A stretch of DNA of 64,000 nt from contig NZ_CP108086.1 of the NCBI RefSeq assembly GCF_036186745.1, forward strand, positions 6,696,001 through 6,760,000, in the 5' to 3' direction. The notes beneath the pieces are model-generated. The model was not told the DNA's origin. It did not search any database and saw only the letters and a list, made by a program, of their open reading frames with translations. Each line of letters begins with the position of its first letter. The first letter of the stretch is position 1. Source of the stretch: Microbispora hainanensis. Lineage in GTDB: Bacteria; Actinomycetota; Actinomycetes; Streptosporangiales; Streptosporangiaceae. This document shows positions 11,168-22,934 of the stretch, piece by piece. The translations under genes and the position numbers were made by a program.

Positions 11168-11280
11168 GACTCTCCGGGGGTCGGGGGCACGTACGCGCCT
11201 CCAGTATCCCGCCGGAGATCGACCACATGACCGCCTTGGCCCGACCGCGGCCGGTGCCCGGCGCGTCGTTCCCGGAATCC

Positions 11281-11314
11281 GTGGAGGGCGCGGCGCCGGA
11301 ACCACGCCCTCCAC
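11281..11314 (-). terminator. Hairpin terminator after the large glycosidase gene
   Basis: GTGGAGGGCG (11281-11290) pairs with CGCCCTCCAC (11305-11314) over a 14-nt loop, 9 nt beyond the stop codon at 11323 on the minus strand. Confidence 0.6.
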
Positions 11315-11322
11315 GGGGCACG

Positions 11323-14300
11323 CTACGAGGAACTACGGCCCTCCAGGCCGGCGACCGCGATCGTGCCGGAGGTGCCGCGCAGGCCGAAGCCGTAGCGGAA
11401 GCCCTCGCGGGCCTGCGGGGTGGCGAGCGTGCCGCCGATGTCCGCCGTACGCAGCGGACGCCACTGGCCGCCGGTGTAGGCGAAGGAGGTGATGGTGTCA
11501 CCGGACAGCGCCAGCGCGAACCGGTCGCCGGGCTTGAGGGTCAGCGGGGCGTCGCCGGGCGTGTCGAGGAACCGGCCGCCGACCCGCACGTTGATGCCCG
11601 ACTGCTTGCGGGTGTTGTTGTACCAGGCGGTCACGTAGGTGCCGGCGTCCTTCACCCAGCCGACGAACACGCTGTCCTCCGGGCTGCCGGTGCCGGCGAA
11701 CTCCCCCGCCGTCACCACGCTGATCGCGTCGGCCGACGAGAGCGCCGCCGGACCGGCCGCCAGGCCGAAGAACGGCTGGGCGCCGCCGCCCGCGAACCGG
11801 CCGCCGCCGACGGTGACCGCCGGAAGGGCCTCGCCGCCCTCGGGCTTGTAGAGCGTGTAGCCCGCCGAGGTGTCGGCGGCGAAGTCGTCGTCGGCCTCCA
11901 CCTTCCCGTAGGCGTCCGGGTCGAGCCCCACGGTCACCTGGGCGTACGGGCTCACGGCCCGCGCCGATCCGTCGAACTCGACGGCCGCGCGCACCGGGTG
12001 GGCGCCGGGGCTCGGCGCGGTCCCGGCGGGCGGCGCGACCCGCCAGCGTACGGCGAACTCGCCGCCCGGCCGCACCACGTGGGCCTTCGGGCTGCCGACC
12101 GGCTCGGCCGACCAGCCCGGGGGCACGGCCAGCGACGCCGTGACCCGGGTGGCGGGCGTGCGTCCCCGGTTGACGAAGGTGGTGGTCACCTCGGCGGGGT
12201 CGCCGGAACGCGCCTGCCCGGAGACGGTCACGTCCACCGTGGCGTCGCCCGCGGCGGGCGACCACGCCTGCAGCTCGGTGACGCCGACGTACGCGCCCGG
12301 CGGGTTGCCGAACACCAGCCGGATCTTCGTCGTTGTCAGGGCCGGGAACGTGACGCGGTTCAGCGCGGCGCCCGCGGGCCGCTCCGGCGTGCGGGTCTGG
12401 CCCGGCACCTCGCGCCACGCCGCGCCGTCCCAGAACTCCAGCCGGTACGACGCGGGGGCCTTCACGCCGCCTCCGTCGTCGTAGGCGTAGAACCGCACGT
12501 CGCTCACCCGGGTCGGCACGCCGAAGTCCACGCCGAGGTGGTCTTCGGCGTTCGGCGAGCGGTAGTTGGTCCACCGGTTGTGCGGGACGTCGTCGTAGTA
12601 GATCCGCCCGTCCACGGCGTCCCAAACGTTGTCGATGCCGTTGGTGTACGACGCGAACGGCTTGGGATAGCCGGTGCCGTACGGGTTGGCGGCGTCGTCG
12701 GACGGCCGCGAGGAGCGGTCGGGCGTCACGGCGGCCGGCACCCGGGCGGTCAGCTCGCCGACCGTGGCCCGCTTGGCGGCCTGCCTGCCGTCCACGTAGA
12801 CGCGCATGCCCGCGCCCTGGCCATACCTGCTGCCGTCGCGGTCCCACAGCACGGTCACGTTGTGGCCGTGGTAGGGCACGTTCTCCAGCGCGAAGTAGTC
12901 CCACCCGGCCGGCGCGAGCGGCTTCAGCACGACCGTGCCGTCCGGCTGCGGGCGCAGCCCGATCAGGCCGCTGATCACCAGGTCGTCGAAGGTCGAGTGG
13001 TTGTAGTGCTCACTGTGGCCCGCGGCGTCGTAGATCCAGCGCGGCTCGTCGGGGTGGTGCGCCTCGGCGACGTACGGGTGCCCGTCCTTGAACTGGGTGA
13101 GCGCGTAGCCGCGCAGCACCGTGTAGTAGTCGGCGGCGGTGACCACGTGCTGGTCGTAGTCGTCGAGCAGGTTGGCCATCGCGGTGAGCGTGGTCGAGGT
13201 GGAGTAGGGCCAGCTCGGCCCGTCCCAGCGGCAGCAGCCGTTCAGCGCGTCGCGCATGAACAGCGGGCTGCGCCGTTCGGCGGTGGTCGGCCCGTACGGC
13301 GCGGCGAACCCCTGCGGGTCGAGCAGCTGCGCCCACGCCTTCTCCGTACCGGGCCTGGCCATGTCGAACGCCCACGGGACGAAACCGATCTCCTCGCGGG
13401 TGGACACCAGCCGCTCCTGGGGGTCCAGGTCGGCGCGGGCCTTGTGGTAGAAGAATGACCGCTTCGGGTCCCACAGATAGCGGTGCAGCGCGTCCTGCAG
13501 CGACGCCGCCCGCTGTTCGAACGTCTTGGCCAGCGCCTTGTCGCCGCTCAAGGTGGCGATGGCGGCGATCGCCTTGGCGTCGCCGTACTGGTAGGCGTTC
13601 AGCGTCGGCCGGTAGCCCGCGCCGCCGTGGTAGGGATCGGCCGGGTCGGTCTCGTAGGACGAGGCGGTGAACTCCATCGCGTCCCACACCGGCACCGACC
13701 AGTAGAGGCCCAGCTTCTTGTCGTACTGGCCGCCCCACTTGTCGTACTGCCGCACCAGGTCGGGCAGCAGCCCCTTGACGAAGGACGCGTCGCCGGTGAC
13801 CAGATAGCGCTGGTAGGCGGCGTCGGCCGCCCACCAGGCGTACTGGTGCGCCCAGTCGTCGGTGTCCTTGTTGAGGTACTCCTCCTTCGGCTTGGGGCCG
13901 GCGCCCGGTCCCTGCAGCCAGTAGGTGAGGTAGTCGTCGATCGGGCGGGTGTCGCGCAGCCAGCGCCCCTCGTACACGTGGTGACCGGCGGCGGCGACGA
14001 TGCCGCCGAGCGGGGCGGAGTATCCGGGCGGGTTGTGGAACTCGGTGATCACGTCACCGGTCGCGGAGTCGGTGTAGCGGATGTGCCGCTTGTAGGTGCT
14101 CCAGCGGTAGTAGTAGACGTCCTGGATCTCCCGGTCGGGCACCTCCAGGAACGGGATGTTGGCCTTGTACCACTCCGGCTCGGCGTACCCCGACACGAGC
14201 GCGTCGTGGTCCAGGAAGGCGGTGCCCCTGCCGACCTCCGGGTACGCCGCGGGCGGCGCGGGGGCGTGGGCGGCCTCGGCCGGGGCGGGGATCAGGGCGG

Positions 14301-14352
14301 TCGGCGCGGCCAGCGCCGCGAGCGTCGCGAGCATCGCGACGGCGTGTCTCAT
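11323..14352 (-). CDS. Secreted multidomain glycoside hydrolase, MGH1-like (alpha/alpha)6 fold
   Basis: A 1009-residue secreted protein. A Sec signal peptide (MRHAVAMLATLAALAA..., cleaved near AEAAHA) precedes a catalytic region of about 500 residues resembling MGH1/trehalase-like (alpha/alpha)6 glycosidases, with WAHQYAWWAADAAYQRYL, WDAMEFTASSYETDPADPYH, NGCCRWDGPSWPYSTSTT and GHSEHYNHSTFDDLVISGL. After that come a F5/8-type-C-like carbohydrate-binding domain (about 610-720), a NEW3/alpha-galactosidase-associated beta domain (about 735-830) and a C-terminal jelly-roll domain. The exact CAZy family and substrate cannot be assigned here. ATG at 14352 has GAGGTG upstream; a TTG eight codons earlier is less likely. 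Confidence 0.75.
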   Translation of the reverse strand: MRHAVAMLATLAALAAPTALIPAPAEAAHAPAPPAAYPEVGRGTAFLDHDALVSGYAEPEWYKANIPFLEVPDREIQDVYYYRWSTYKRHIRYTDSATGDVITEFHNPPGYSAPLGGIVAAAGHHVYEGRWLRDTRPIDDYLTYWLQGPGAGPKPKEEYLNKDTDDWAHQYAWWAADAAYQRYLVTGDASFVKGLLPDLVRQYDKWGGQYDKKLGLYWSVPVWDAMEFTASSYETDPADPYHGGAGYRPTLNAYQYGDAKAIAAIATLSGDKALAKTFEQRAASLQDALHRYLWDPKRSFFYHKARADLDPQERLVSTREEIGFVPWAFDMARPGTEKAWAQLLDPQGFAAPYGPTTAERRSPLFMRDALNGCCRWDGPSWPYSTSTTLTAMANLLDDYDQHVVTAADYYTVLRGYALTQFKDGHPYVAEAHHPDEPRWIYDAAGHSEHYNHSTFDDLVISGLIGLRPQPDGTVVLKPLAPAGWDYFALENVPYHGHNVTVLWDRDGSRYGQGAGMRVYVDGRQAAKRATVGELTARVPAAVTPDRSSRPSDDAANPYGTGYPKPFASYTNGIDNVWDAVDGRIYYDDVPHNRWTNYRSPNAEDHLGVDFGVPTRVSDVRFYAYDDGGGVKAPASYRLEFWDGAAWREVPGQTRTPERPAGAALNRVTFPALTTTKIRLVFGNPPGAYVGVTELQAWSPAAGDATVDVTVSGQARSGDPAEVTTTFVNRGRTPATRVTASLAVPPGWSAEPVGSPKAHVVRPGGEFAVRWRVAPPAGTAPSPGAHPVRAAVEFDGSARAVSPYAQVTVGLDPDAYGKVEADDDFAADTSAGYTLYKPEGGEALPAVTVGGGRFAGGGAQPFFGLAAGPAALSSADAISVVTAGEFAGTGSPEDSVFVGWVKDAGTYVTAWYNNTRKQSGINVRVGGRFLDTPGDAPLTLKPGDRFALALSGDTITSFAYTGGQWRPLRTADIGGTLATPQAREGFRYGFGLRGTSGTIAVAGLEGRSSS

Positions 14353-14411
14353 GGTCACCTCGGGCGTTCTCGGCAATCTCAGGAGGGTGACGGCAGGCGA
14401 AATCGCTCAGG

Positions 14412-14444
14412 TTCGGTCGCGTTGCACGATGGTACGCGACCGAA
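14412..14444. promoter_or_regulatory. Perfect inverted repeat upstream of the large glycosidase
   Basis: TTCGGTCGCG (14412-14421) and CGCGACCGAA (14435-14444) are exact complements with a 13-nt spacer, centred 76 bp upstream of the glycosidase start. It may be a regulator binding site or a hairpin in the leader. Confidence 0.5.
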
Positions 14445-14559
14445 TCTGATCGATAGCGCTCAGTCTTGACCAGTTATGGACGAAACGCAATAGCTCTTCG
14501 CGGGAGCGCCACCCCCGTCCGGGGGACCGAAAACGCCCGCGGGCTGAGAAACTGCGGGC

Positions 14560-15093
14560 ATGAGTCACAGCCATGACGAGGACCCCGCATGCGCGGCGGC
14601 CCACGGCGACGCGCCGCCGGAGGAGACGGAGCGGCGGACGCTGGTCGCGGTGTTCGCGTCTCCGGTGGCCGATCACCTGCTGCGGTTCGGCGTGGAGCTG
14701 GGCTTCCGGCCGATCCTGCTGGAGCCCGACCCGGATCGCGGGCTCGGCGGCCTTCCGGCGGGCTCGGTCGAGGTGGTGAGAGAGGCAGGCGGCCATCTGG
14801 ACGGCACAGCCGACGTGGTCGTCACCGACCATCACCGCGCGGAGATCGGGCCGATACTGCGTGACGTCCTCCGCGGCCCCGCGCGCTGGATCGGCATCAT
14901 GGGCAGCCCCCGTCACGAGGGTCCGCACGTGCGGGCGCTGACCGAGCTGGGCGTCCCGCCCGAGGAGATCGCCCGCGTGCACCGCCCGATAGGGCTCAAC
15001 ATCGGCTCGCGTACGCCCGCGGAGATCGCGGTGGCCACGCTCGCCGGCCTGATCGCCGACAGGAACGGCAGGCCCGGCGGCTTCGCGCACTGA
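14560..15093 (+). CDS. XdhC-family Rossmann protein, single-domain form
   Basis: A 177-residue protein matching the C-terminal Rossmann domain of XdhC/CoxI proteins, which sulfurate and insert molybdenum cofactor into xanthine-dehydrogenase-type enzymes. Signatures are WIGIMGSPRHEGPHVRALTE, IARVHRPIGLNIGSRTPAEI and AVATLAGLIADRNGRPGG. The N-terminal XdhC_CoxI domain is absent, replaced by about 25 His/Asp/Glu-rich residues (MSHSHDEDP...). No molybdoenzyme gene is visible nearby, so it may work on a target encoded elsewhere. ATG at 14560 lacks a strong ribosome binding site. Confidence 0.8.
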   Translation: MSHSHDEDPACAAAHGDAPPEETERRTLVAVFASPVADHLLRFGVELGFRPILLEPDPDRGLGGLPAGSVEVVREAGGHLDGTADVVVTDHHRAEIGPILRDVLRGPARWIGIMGSPRHEGPHVRALTELGVPPEEIARVHRPIGLNIGSRTPAEIAVATLAGLIADRNGRPGGFAH

Positions 15094-15129
15094 CGTCCCG
15101 CCCGCCAGACGAGCCGCCCGGCATGCGGA

Positions 15130-15160
15130 GGGGCACCCCCGCTGGTGGCGGGGGTGCCCC
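15130..15160. terminator. Strong bidirectional hairpin between convergent XdhC and xylanase genes
   Basis: GGGGCACCCCCGC (15130-15142), loop TGGTG, and GCGGGGGTGCCCC (15148-15160) form a perfect 13-bp stem between two convergent genes. Confidence 0.8.
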
Positions 15161-15214
15161 AGGCGCTCCTCCTGGTCAGGAGCGCGTCATGGTGTCACCG
15201 GTCAGGGTCACCGG

Positions 15215-17993
<2,779 letters not shown>

Positions 17994-18704
17994 ATGCTGG
18001 AGGTCATCGGCGCGGGACTTCCGCGCACCGGAACGACGTCGGTGAAGGTGGCCCTGGAGCGGCTCGGGTTCGGGCCCTGCTATCACTTCTACGAGGTCCT
18101 GCTCCGCCCGGAGCTCGCCGCACGATGGCTGCCCGTCTGCGCGGACGGGGCGGCACCCGACTGGGACCGGGTCTTCGAGGGCTTCCGCTCCTGTGTGGAC
18201 TGGCCCGCCAGCTTCTTCTGGCGGGAGCTGGCACGGGCGTATCCGGAGGCCAAGGTCGTCCTCACGGTCCGCGACCCGCAGAGCTGGTATGCCAGCTTCC
18301 GCCTGCTGGGCTCGCTGGGCCCGCGCGAGCCGCTGCGGGAGGACGAGGCGCCCGAGTCCATCCGTCCGGTGGTCGCCGCGATCACGAGTCTCCGGCCGCT
18401 CTTCGAGCGGATCAGCGGGTCGTTGTTCGGGGAAAACCGGCAGCCCGGTCACAGCCCGGACGAGGAGCGGGCCGTCGCGGCCTACCACCGGCATGTCGCC
18501 GAGGTGCTGGCCGCCGTTCCCGCCGAACGGCTCCTGGTCTTCGACGTACGCGAGGGATGGGGACCGCTGTGCGCCTTCCTCGGGGTCGCCGCTCCCCCGG
18601 ACGTCCCGTTCCCGCACCTCAACGACGCCGCGTCGATCCGCAGGACGTTCGAGCTCATGCACACCGAGGGCCGCGTCCACGTCCCCTTCGCGCCCGGAGG
18701 CTGA
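17994..18704 (+). CDS. Sulfotransferase family protein
   Basis: A 236-residue cytoplasmic protein of the PAPS-dependent sulfotransferase superfamily (NodH/Sulfotransfer_4 type). The 5'-phosphosulfate loop is GAGLPRTGTTSVKVALERLG near the N-terminus, and the 3'-phosphate-binding segment is VVLTVRDPQSWYASF. The acceptor is unknown. ATG at 17994 has AGGAG 7 nt upstream. It stands alone, divergent from the xylanase gene. Confidence 0.85.
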   Translation: MLEVIGAGLPRTGTTSVKVALERLGFGPCYHFYEVLLRPELAARWLPVCADGAAPDWDRVFEGFRSCVDWPASFFWRELARAYPEAKVVLTVRDPQSWYASFRLLGSLGPREPLREDEAPESIRPVVAAITSLRPLFERISGSLFGENRQPGHSPDEERAVAAYHRHVAEVLAAVPAERLLVFDVREGWGPLCAFLGVAAPPDVPFPHLNDAASIRRTFELMHTEGRVHVPFAPGG

Positions 18705-18710
18705 CGGCGG

Positions 18711-18992
18711 ACGGCCGCGCACCTCACCGAACGGGTCCGCGGCACCCGGGCCTGGGACGCGCCCTCCCCCGTCGCGGGCTGGGCCGCCCGGGCCACCGGC
18801 CAGGACGACCGGCTCGACGCCGGCTTCTGCGCCGAGCTGCTCGCCGGGATGGAGCAGATGGAGCAGGTCATCCGCGCCTCCGGCCAGTTCGGCGCCCGGG
18901 TCGAGGTGCCCGGTGATGCGGACGTCCAGACCAAGCTCGTGGGTTTCATCGGCAGGGACCCGTTCTGGCGGAGCCCCGGCCCGTCCGCCTGA
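18711..18992 (+). pseudogene. C-terminal fragment of a TIGR03086/maleylpyruvate isomerase-family protein
   Basis: One frame reads GWAARATGQDDRLDAGFCAE, then MEQVIRASGQFGARVEVPGD and DVQTKLVGFIGRDPFW before a stop. This is the typical C-terminal half of mycothiol-dependent DinB-like (TIGR03086) proteins. The metal-binding N-terminal half is missing and the frame opens inside the end of the sulfotransferase gene without a start codon, so this is a deletion remnant. Confidence 0.6.
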
Positions 18993-19007
18993 TCTGCGCC
19001 CTCGTGC

Positions 19008-19155
19008 TGCCAGGTCGAGCGTGACCGCGGTCGCGGAGTCGTTGGTGCAGGTCAGGGTCCGCGTGGCCGTCGGCTGGGCGGCGGTGACCGACAGGGTGGC
19101 GCTCGGCGGGTTCGCGGTGACCTGCCGGCTCACCGCGCGGACCGCTACTTCATCA
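19008..19155 (-). pseudogene. Possible fragment of a secreted-protein C-terminal module
   Basis: The minus strand reads VTANPPSATLSVTAAQPTAT followed by RTLTCTNDSATAVTLDL. The pattern is loosely like the start of the module ending both GH43 proteins (LTVTASSRC...VAVTAVNDSG). It has no start, no export signal and no clear end. Weak evidence. Confidence 0.25.
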
Positions 19156-19173
19156 CGCGGGAGCGCGGCGTCG

Positions 19174-21222
19174 TCAGCGCAGGAATGCCGCGGCCTCCCC
19201 GGCGTCGACGGGGATGTGCAGGCCGGTGGTGAGGGACAGGTCGCCGCCGGTGAGGGCGAAGACGGCGGCGGCGACGTGCTCGGGCAGCACCTCGCGCTTG
19301 AGCAGAGTGCGCCGGGCGTAGAACTCGCCGAGCTCGGCCTCCGGCACGCCGTAGACGGCCGCCCGGTTGGTGCCCCAGCCGGAGGCGAAGATGGCGGAGC
19401 CGCGGACCACCCCGTCGGGGTTGATCCCGTTGACGCGGATGCCGTGCTCGCCGAGCTCGGCCGCGAGCAGGCGCACCTGGTGGGCCTGGTCGGCCTTGGC
19501 CGCGCCGTACGCCACGTTGTCGCGCCCGGCGAAGACGGAGTTATTGGACGCGATGTAGACGATGTCGCCGCCCATGCCCTGCTCGATCATGACGCGGGCC
19601 GTCTCCCGGGAGACGAGGAACGAGCCGCGGGCCATCACGTCGTGCTGGAGGTCCCAGTCGTCCACGGTGGTCTCCAGCAGCGAGCGCGACAGCGACAGCC
19701 CGGCGTTGTTGACCACCAGATCGACCCCGCCGAAGGCCAGCACGGCCTGCCGTACGGCCTCGACGACCTGGGCCTCGTCGGTGACGTCGGCCTGGACGGC
19801 CACGGCCGCGTCGGCGGGACGATGCGCGTGGGCCCCGATCTCGGCGGCCACCTTCTCGGCGGCGGCGAGGTCGCGGTCGGCGACCACCACGCAGGCGCCC
19901 TCGGCGGCCAGGCGGCGGGCGGTGGCCGCGCCGATGCCCGAGCCGCCGCCGGTGACCAGCGCGATCCGGGTGGACAGCGGCTTGGGCGCCGGCATCCGCC
20001 GCAGCTTGGCCTCCTCCAGCTCCCAGTATTCGATGCGGAACTTCTCCGACTCCTCGATCGGGGCGTAGACCGACAGCGCCTCGGCGCCGCGCATCACGTT
20101 GATCGCGTTGAGGAAGAACTCACCGGCGACGCGGGCGGTCTGCTTGTCCTTGCCGAAGGAGAACATGCCGACGCCCGGCACGAGCACGATGGCCGGGTCG
20201 GCGCCGCGCATCGGGGGCGAGGCGGGGGTGGCGTGCCGTTCGTAGTACGCGCGGTAGTCCTCGCGGTAGGCCGCGTGCAGCTCGCCGAGGCGCGAGATCA
20301 CCTCCTCCAGCGGCGCGCCGGCGGGCAGGTCGAGCACGAGCGGCGCGACCTTGGTGCGCAGGAAGTGGTCGGGGCACGAGGTGCCGAGGGCGGCCAGCTC
20401 CGCGTGCCGCTCGCGGGACAGGAAGTCGAGCACCTCGGGGGTGCCGGTGTAGTGGCCGACCTGGCGGACGTCGGTCGAGCACAGGCCGCGCAGCACCGGG
20501 AACAGCTCCGCCGCCCGCTCGCGCCTGGCCCGCTCCGGCAGCGGCTCCCAGCCCGGCATCACCGGCCCGAACGGCTCGGGCCTGCCGCGCTGGGCGATGT
20601 ACGCCTCGGCGGTGCGGATGATCCACAGCGAGTTGCCGGCGCATTCCGCGGAGGTGTCGCCCCAGGCGGTGATGCCGTGGCCGCCCAGGATGCAGCCGAC
20701 GGCCCGGGGGTTGGCGTCCTTGACGGCGGCGATGTCCAGGCCGAGCTGAAAGCCGGGACGCCGCCAGGGCACCCAGACGACCCGGTCGCCGAAGATGCGC
20801 CGGGTCAGCTCCTCGCCATCTGCGGCGGCCGCGATGGCGATCCCGGCGTCGGGGTGGAGGTGGTCGACGTGCGCCGCGTCGATCAGGCCGTGCATCGCGG
20901 TGTCGATCGACGGCGCCGCCCCGCCCTTGCCGAACGCGCAGTGGTCGAAGGCGGCGACCATCTCGTCCTCGCGTTCGACACCCGGGTAGACGCCGGTGAG
21001 CGCGCGCAGCCGGTCGAGCCGGAGCACGGCCAGGCCCGATTCGGTGAGCGTGCCGAGGTCGCCGCCCGATCCCTTCACCCACATCAGTTCCACGCCGGTG
21101 CCGGTGACCGGGTCGAGAGCAGTGCCCTTGGCCGAAGCGTTGCCCCCGGCGAAGTTCGTGTTCCGGGGGTCGGCTCCCAGCAGGTGCGCGCGTTCGAGCA
21201 GCTGCTCAACCGGCGTGGTCAT
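19174..21222 (-). CDS. rhaE: Bifunctional rhamnulose-1-phosphate aldolase/L-lactaldehyde dehydrogenase
   Basis: A 682-residue cytoplasmic fusion used in L-rhamnose catabolism (the RhaEW/YuxG type). The N-terminal class II aldolase domain (about 1-330) has GVELMWVKGSGGDLG, zinc-binding HVDHLHPDAG and CILGGHGITAWGDTSAEC. The C-terminal short-chain dehydrogenase domain (about 420-682) has ALVTGGGSGIGAATARRL, VNNAGLSLSRS and catalytic YGAAKADQAH. It would split rhamnulose-1-phosphate to DHAP and L-lactaldehyde and oxidise the latter. ATG at 21222 follows GGGAGAG. The kinase that should supply its substrate survives only as a broken remnant next door. Confidence 0.9.
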   Translation of the reverse strand: MTTPVEQLLERAHLLGADPRNTNFAGGNASAKGTALDPVTGTGVELMWVKGSGGDLGTLTESGLAVLRLDRLRALTGVYPGVEREDEMVAAFDHCAFGKGGAAPSIDTAMHGLIDAAHVDHLHPDAGIAIAAAADGEELTRRIFGDRVVWVPWRRPGFQLGLDIAAVKDANPRAVGCILGGHGITAWGDTSAECAGNSLWIIRTAEAYIAQRGRPEPFGPVMPGWEPLPERARRERAAELFPVLRGLCSTDVRQVGHYTGTPEVLDFLSRERHAELAALGTSCPDHFLRTKVAPLVLDLPAGAPLEEVISRLGELHAAYREDYRAYYERHATPASPPMRGADPAIVLVPGVGMFSFGKDKQTARVAGEFFLNAINVMRGAEALSVYAPIEESEKFRIEYWELEEAKLRRMPAPKPLSTRIALVTGGGSGIGAATARRLAAEGACVVVADRDLAAAEKVAAEIGAHAHRPADAAVAVQADVTDEAQVVEAVRQAVLAFGGVDLVVNNAGLSLSRSLLETTVDDWDLQHDVMARGSFLVSRETARVMIEQGMGGDIVYIASNNSVFAGRDNVAYGAAKADQAHQVRLLAAELGEHGIRVNGINPDGVVRGSAIFASGWGTNRAAVYGVPEAELGEFYARRTLLKREVLPEHVAAAVFALTGGDLSLTTGLHIPVDAGEAAAFLR

Positions 21223-21477
21223 GCGATCTCTCCCTAGGCATGCACGGACGATACTTGGACCTTTAGGACTATTTGCTACAAAACGGACAGCACGCGGCAG
21301 GCTACAGCGGCGGGCCGGGCGTCCGGAGACCGGCCCCCGCTCACGTCCCCCCGCTCACGTCCCCCCGATCACGACCCCCCGATCACGACCCGGCCTCCGA
21401 CCCGGCCCCGAGCCCGCACCCCAACCCCGGCTCCCGCCCCCGGCCAACACCGGACGGCCTGCAAGGGGCGGCGGAGC

Positions 21478-21770
21478 CGGCGAAACGTCAGGGCGTACTC
21501 GACGGGCTGCGGGCGGCCGGGCCGGTGCGCTCGGTCGGCGTGGACTCCTGGGCGGTCGACTACGGCCTGCTCGACGGCGACAAACGGCTGCCCGGCCTCC
21601 ACCACCGGCCTGTACGACGTCCGCGCCCGCGCCTGGTCGCACGACCTGGCATACCGGCCGGCCTGCCGCCCGGCATCTGCCGCCGCTGCGCGAGCCCGGG
21701 ACACCCGCCGGTACGCTCCGGCCCGAGATCACATCCGCGGCCTCGTCCGCCGCAGCGAACCGCTTCGGGC
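21478..21770 (+). pseudogene. rhaB: Decayed rhamnulokinase (rhaB) remnant
   Basis: Pieces of L-rhamnulokinase are readable in three plus-strand frames: VLDGLRAAGPVRSVGVDSWA continuing VDYGLLDGDKRLPG, then STTGLYDVRARAWSHDLAYR, then HLPPLREPGTPAGTLRPEI. These are consecutive conserved blocks of the FGGY kinase RhaB. About 80 residues are missing between the first two and the frame changes between blocks, so the gene is dead. It lies divergent from the rhamnulose-phosphate aldolase gene. Confidence 0.7.
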
Positions 21771-21844
21771 CTACCGGCCCCGGGGCGGGGGAAGCGCCTG
21801 GGACCACGCCGAGTCCCGCCTGCCCACTCCCTCGTGGGCCGGCA

Positions 21845-22651
21845 TCAGCGGACGCGGCCCACGCCGCCGAGCGCGCCGGCCTTGCCCTCCCGCACGAAGG
21901 GGTAGTCGGTGTCGGGCCGCCACTCGTGCAGCGGCACCACTCCCGGCTCGACCAGGTCGAGCCCGTCGAAGAACGTGAGGACCTGGTCGTACGACCGGGA
22001 GGTGGTGCCGGGGACGGAGGTCCGGCTGAAGACCTTCCGGCCCTCCTCCTCCTGGTCGTCGCTCAGCTCGCCGAGGGAGCCGTGCGACACGACCAGGTAG
22101 CCGCCCGGCACGAGCGGCTCCCGGAGCGTCGCGACGATCTTCATCGCCTCGTCGTCGTCCGGGATGAAGTGCAGCACGCCGAGCAGCAGGACGGCGAGCG
22201 GCTGGGAGAAGTCGATGTGCTCCCGGATCTCCGGGTGCCGCAGCAGCGCCTCGGTGTCGCGCATGTCCGCCTCGACCGCGCGCACCCGATCGTTCTCGGC
22301 CAGGATGGCCCGCGCGTGGACGAGGACGATGGGGTCGTTGTCCACGTAGACGACCCGCGACTCCGGGGCCACCTCCTGGGCGACCTGGTGGACGTTGCGC
22401 TGCGTCGGAAGTCCGGCGCCGATGTCGAGGAACTGGCGGATACCCTGCTGCGCGAGGTACGTGACCGCCCGGATCAGGAACTCGCGGTTCTCCCGGGCGA
22501 TGTCGGGGAGGTTGGGCAGGATCTCGATGATCTTCTCCGCGGCCTCGCGGTCCGCCGCGAAATTGTCCTTGCCACCCAGGTAGTAGTCGTACATCCGGGC
22601 GACGCTCGGAGTAAACGGGTCGACGCCCGCGGGCGCCTTACGCTCGTCCAC
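21845..22651 (-). CDS. SAM-dependent methyltransferase, DUF574/Methyltransf_19 family
   Basis: A 268-residue cytoplasmic methyltransferase of a family expanded in actinomycetes. Signatures are SVARMYDYYLGGKDNFAADR, QFLDIGAGLPTQRNVHQVAQ (SAM loop), VVYVDNDPIVLVHARAIL and LLGVLHFIPDDDEA. The substrate is unknown, although many homologues sit near regulators or secondary-metabolite genes. GTG at 22651 (VDERKAPAGVDPF) is preferred because GAGGGGAG precedes it and homologues start there; an ATG at 22672 would add seven residues. Its neighbours give no functional hint. Confidence 0.88.
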   Translation of the reverse strand: MDERKAPAGVDPFTPSVARMYDYYLGGKDNFAADREAAEKIIEILPNLPDIARENREFLIRAVTYLAQQGIRQFLDIGAGLPTQRNVHQVAQEVAPESRVVYVDNDPIVLVHARAILAENDRVRAVEADMRDTEALLRHPEIREHIDFSQPLAVLLLGVLHFIPDDDEAMKIVATLREPLVPGGYLVVSHGSLGELSDDQEEEGRKVFSRTSVPGTTSRSYDQVLTFFDGLDLVEPGVVPLHEWRPDTDYPFVREGKAGALGGVGRVR

Positions 22652-22869
22652 AACACTCCCCTCGTCGTACATAAATGATCGTACGGCCTTGATCGCGACA
22701 GGGAAGACACGTCACCGATTTGTCATCCAAGGCCAGGAACCGGCACGAAGCGGATGAGGCTCGACGAATCCGTTACCGGCGGTCCGGGACCGCTCGCTGA
22801 CGTGCCGAGACGGTAACTTTCCGGCTTTCGGGACAGCACGTTAACGGCCTCGACGCACGTCTCACACTC

Positions 22870-22898
22870 TTGACAGTGCGCGCCGTCCCACTTACGGT
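22870..22898 (+). promoter_or_regulatory. Promoter of the first GH43 gene
   Basis: TTGACA (22870-22875), 17-nt spacer, TACGGT (22893-22898). The LacI-type operator lies about 30-45 bp downstream of the expected transcription start. GTAACTTTC at 22813-22821 is one mismatch from the GAAACTTTC box. Confidence 0.6.
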
Positions 22899-22934
22899 CA
22901 CGAAACATCGCCGCAATCTATCCGCAACAGGAAA

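Noticed and set aside
19367..22678. Plus-strand frames antisense to rhaE and the methyltransferase
   Set aside because: Only the 21478-21770 section shows real similarity (to RhaB); the rest mirrors the genes on the other strand.
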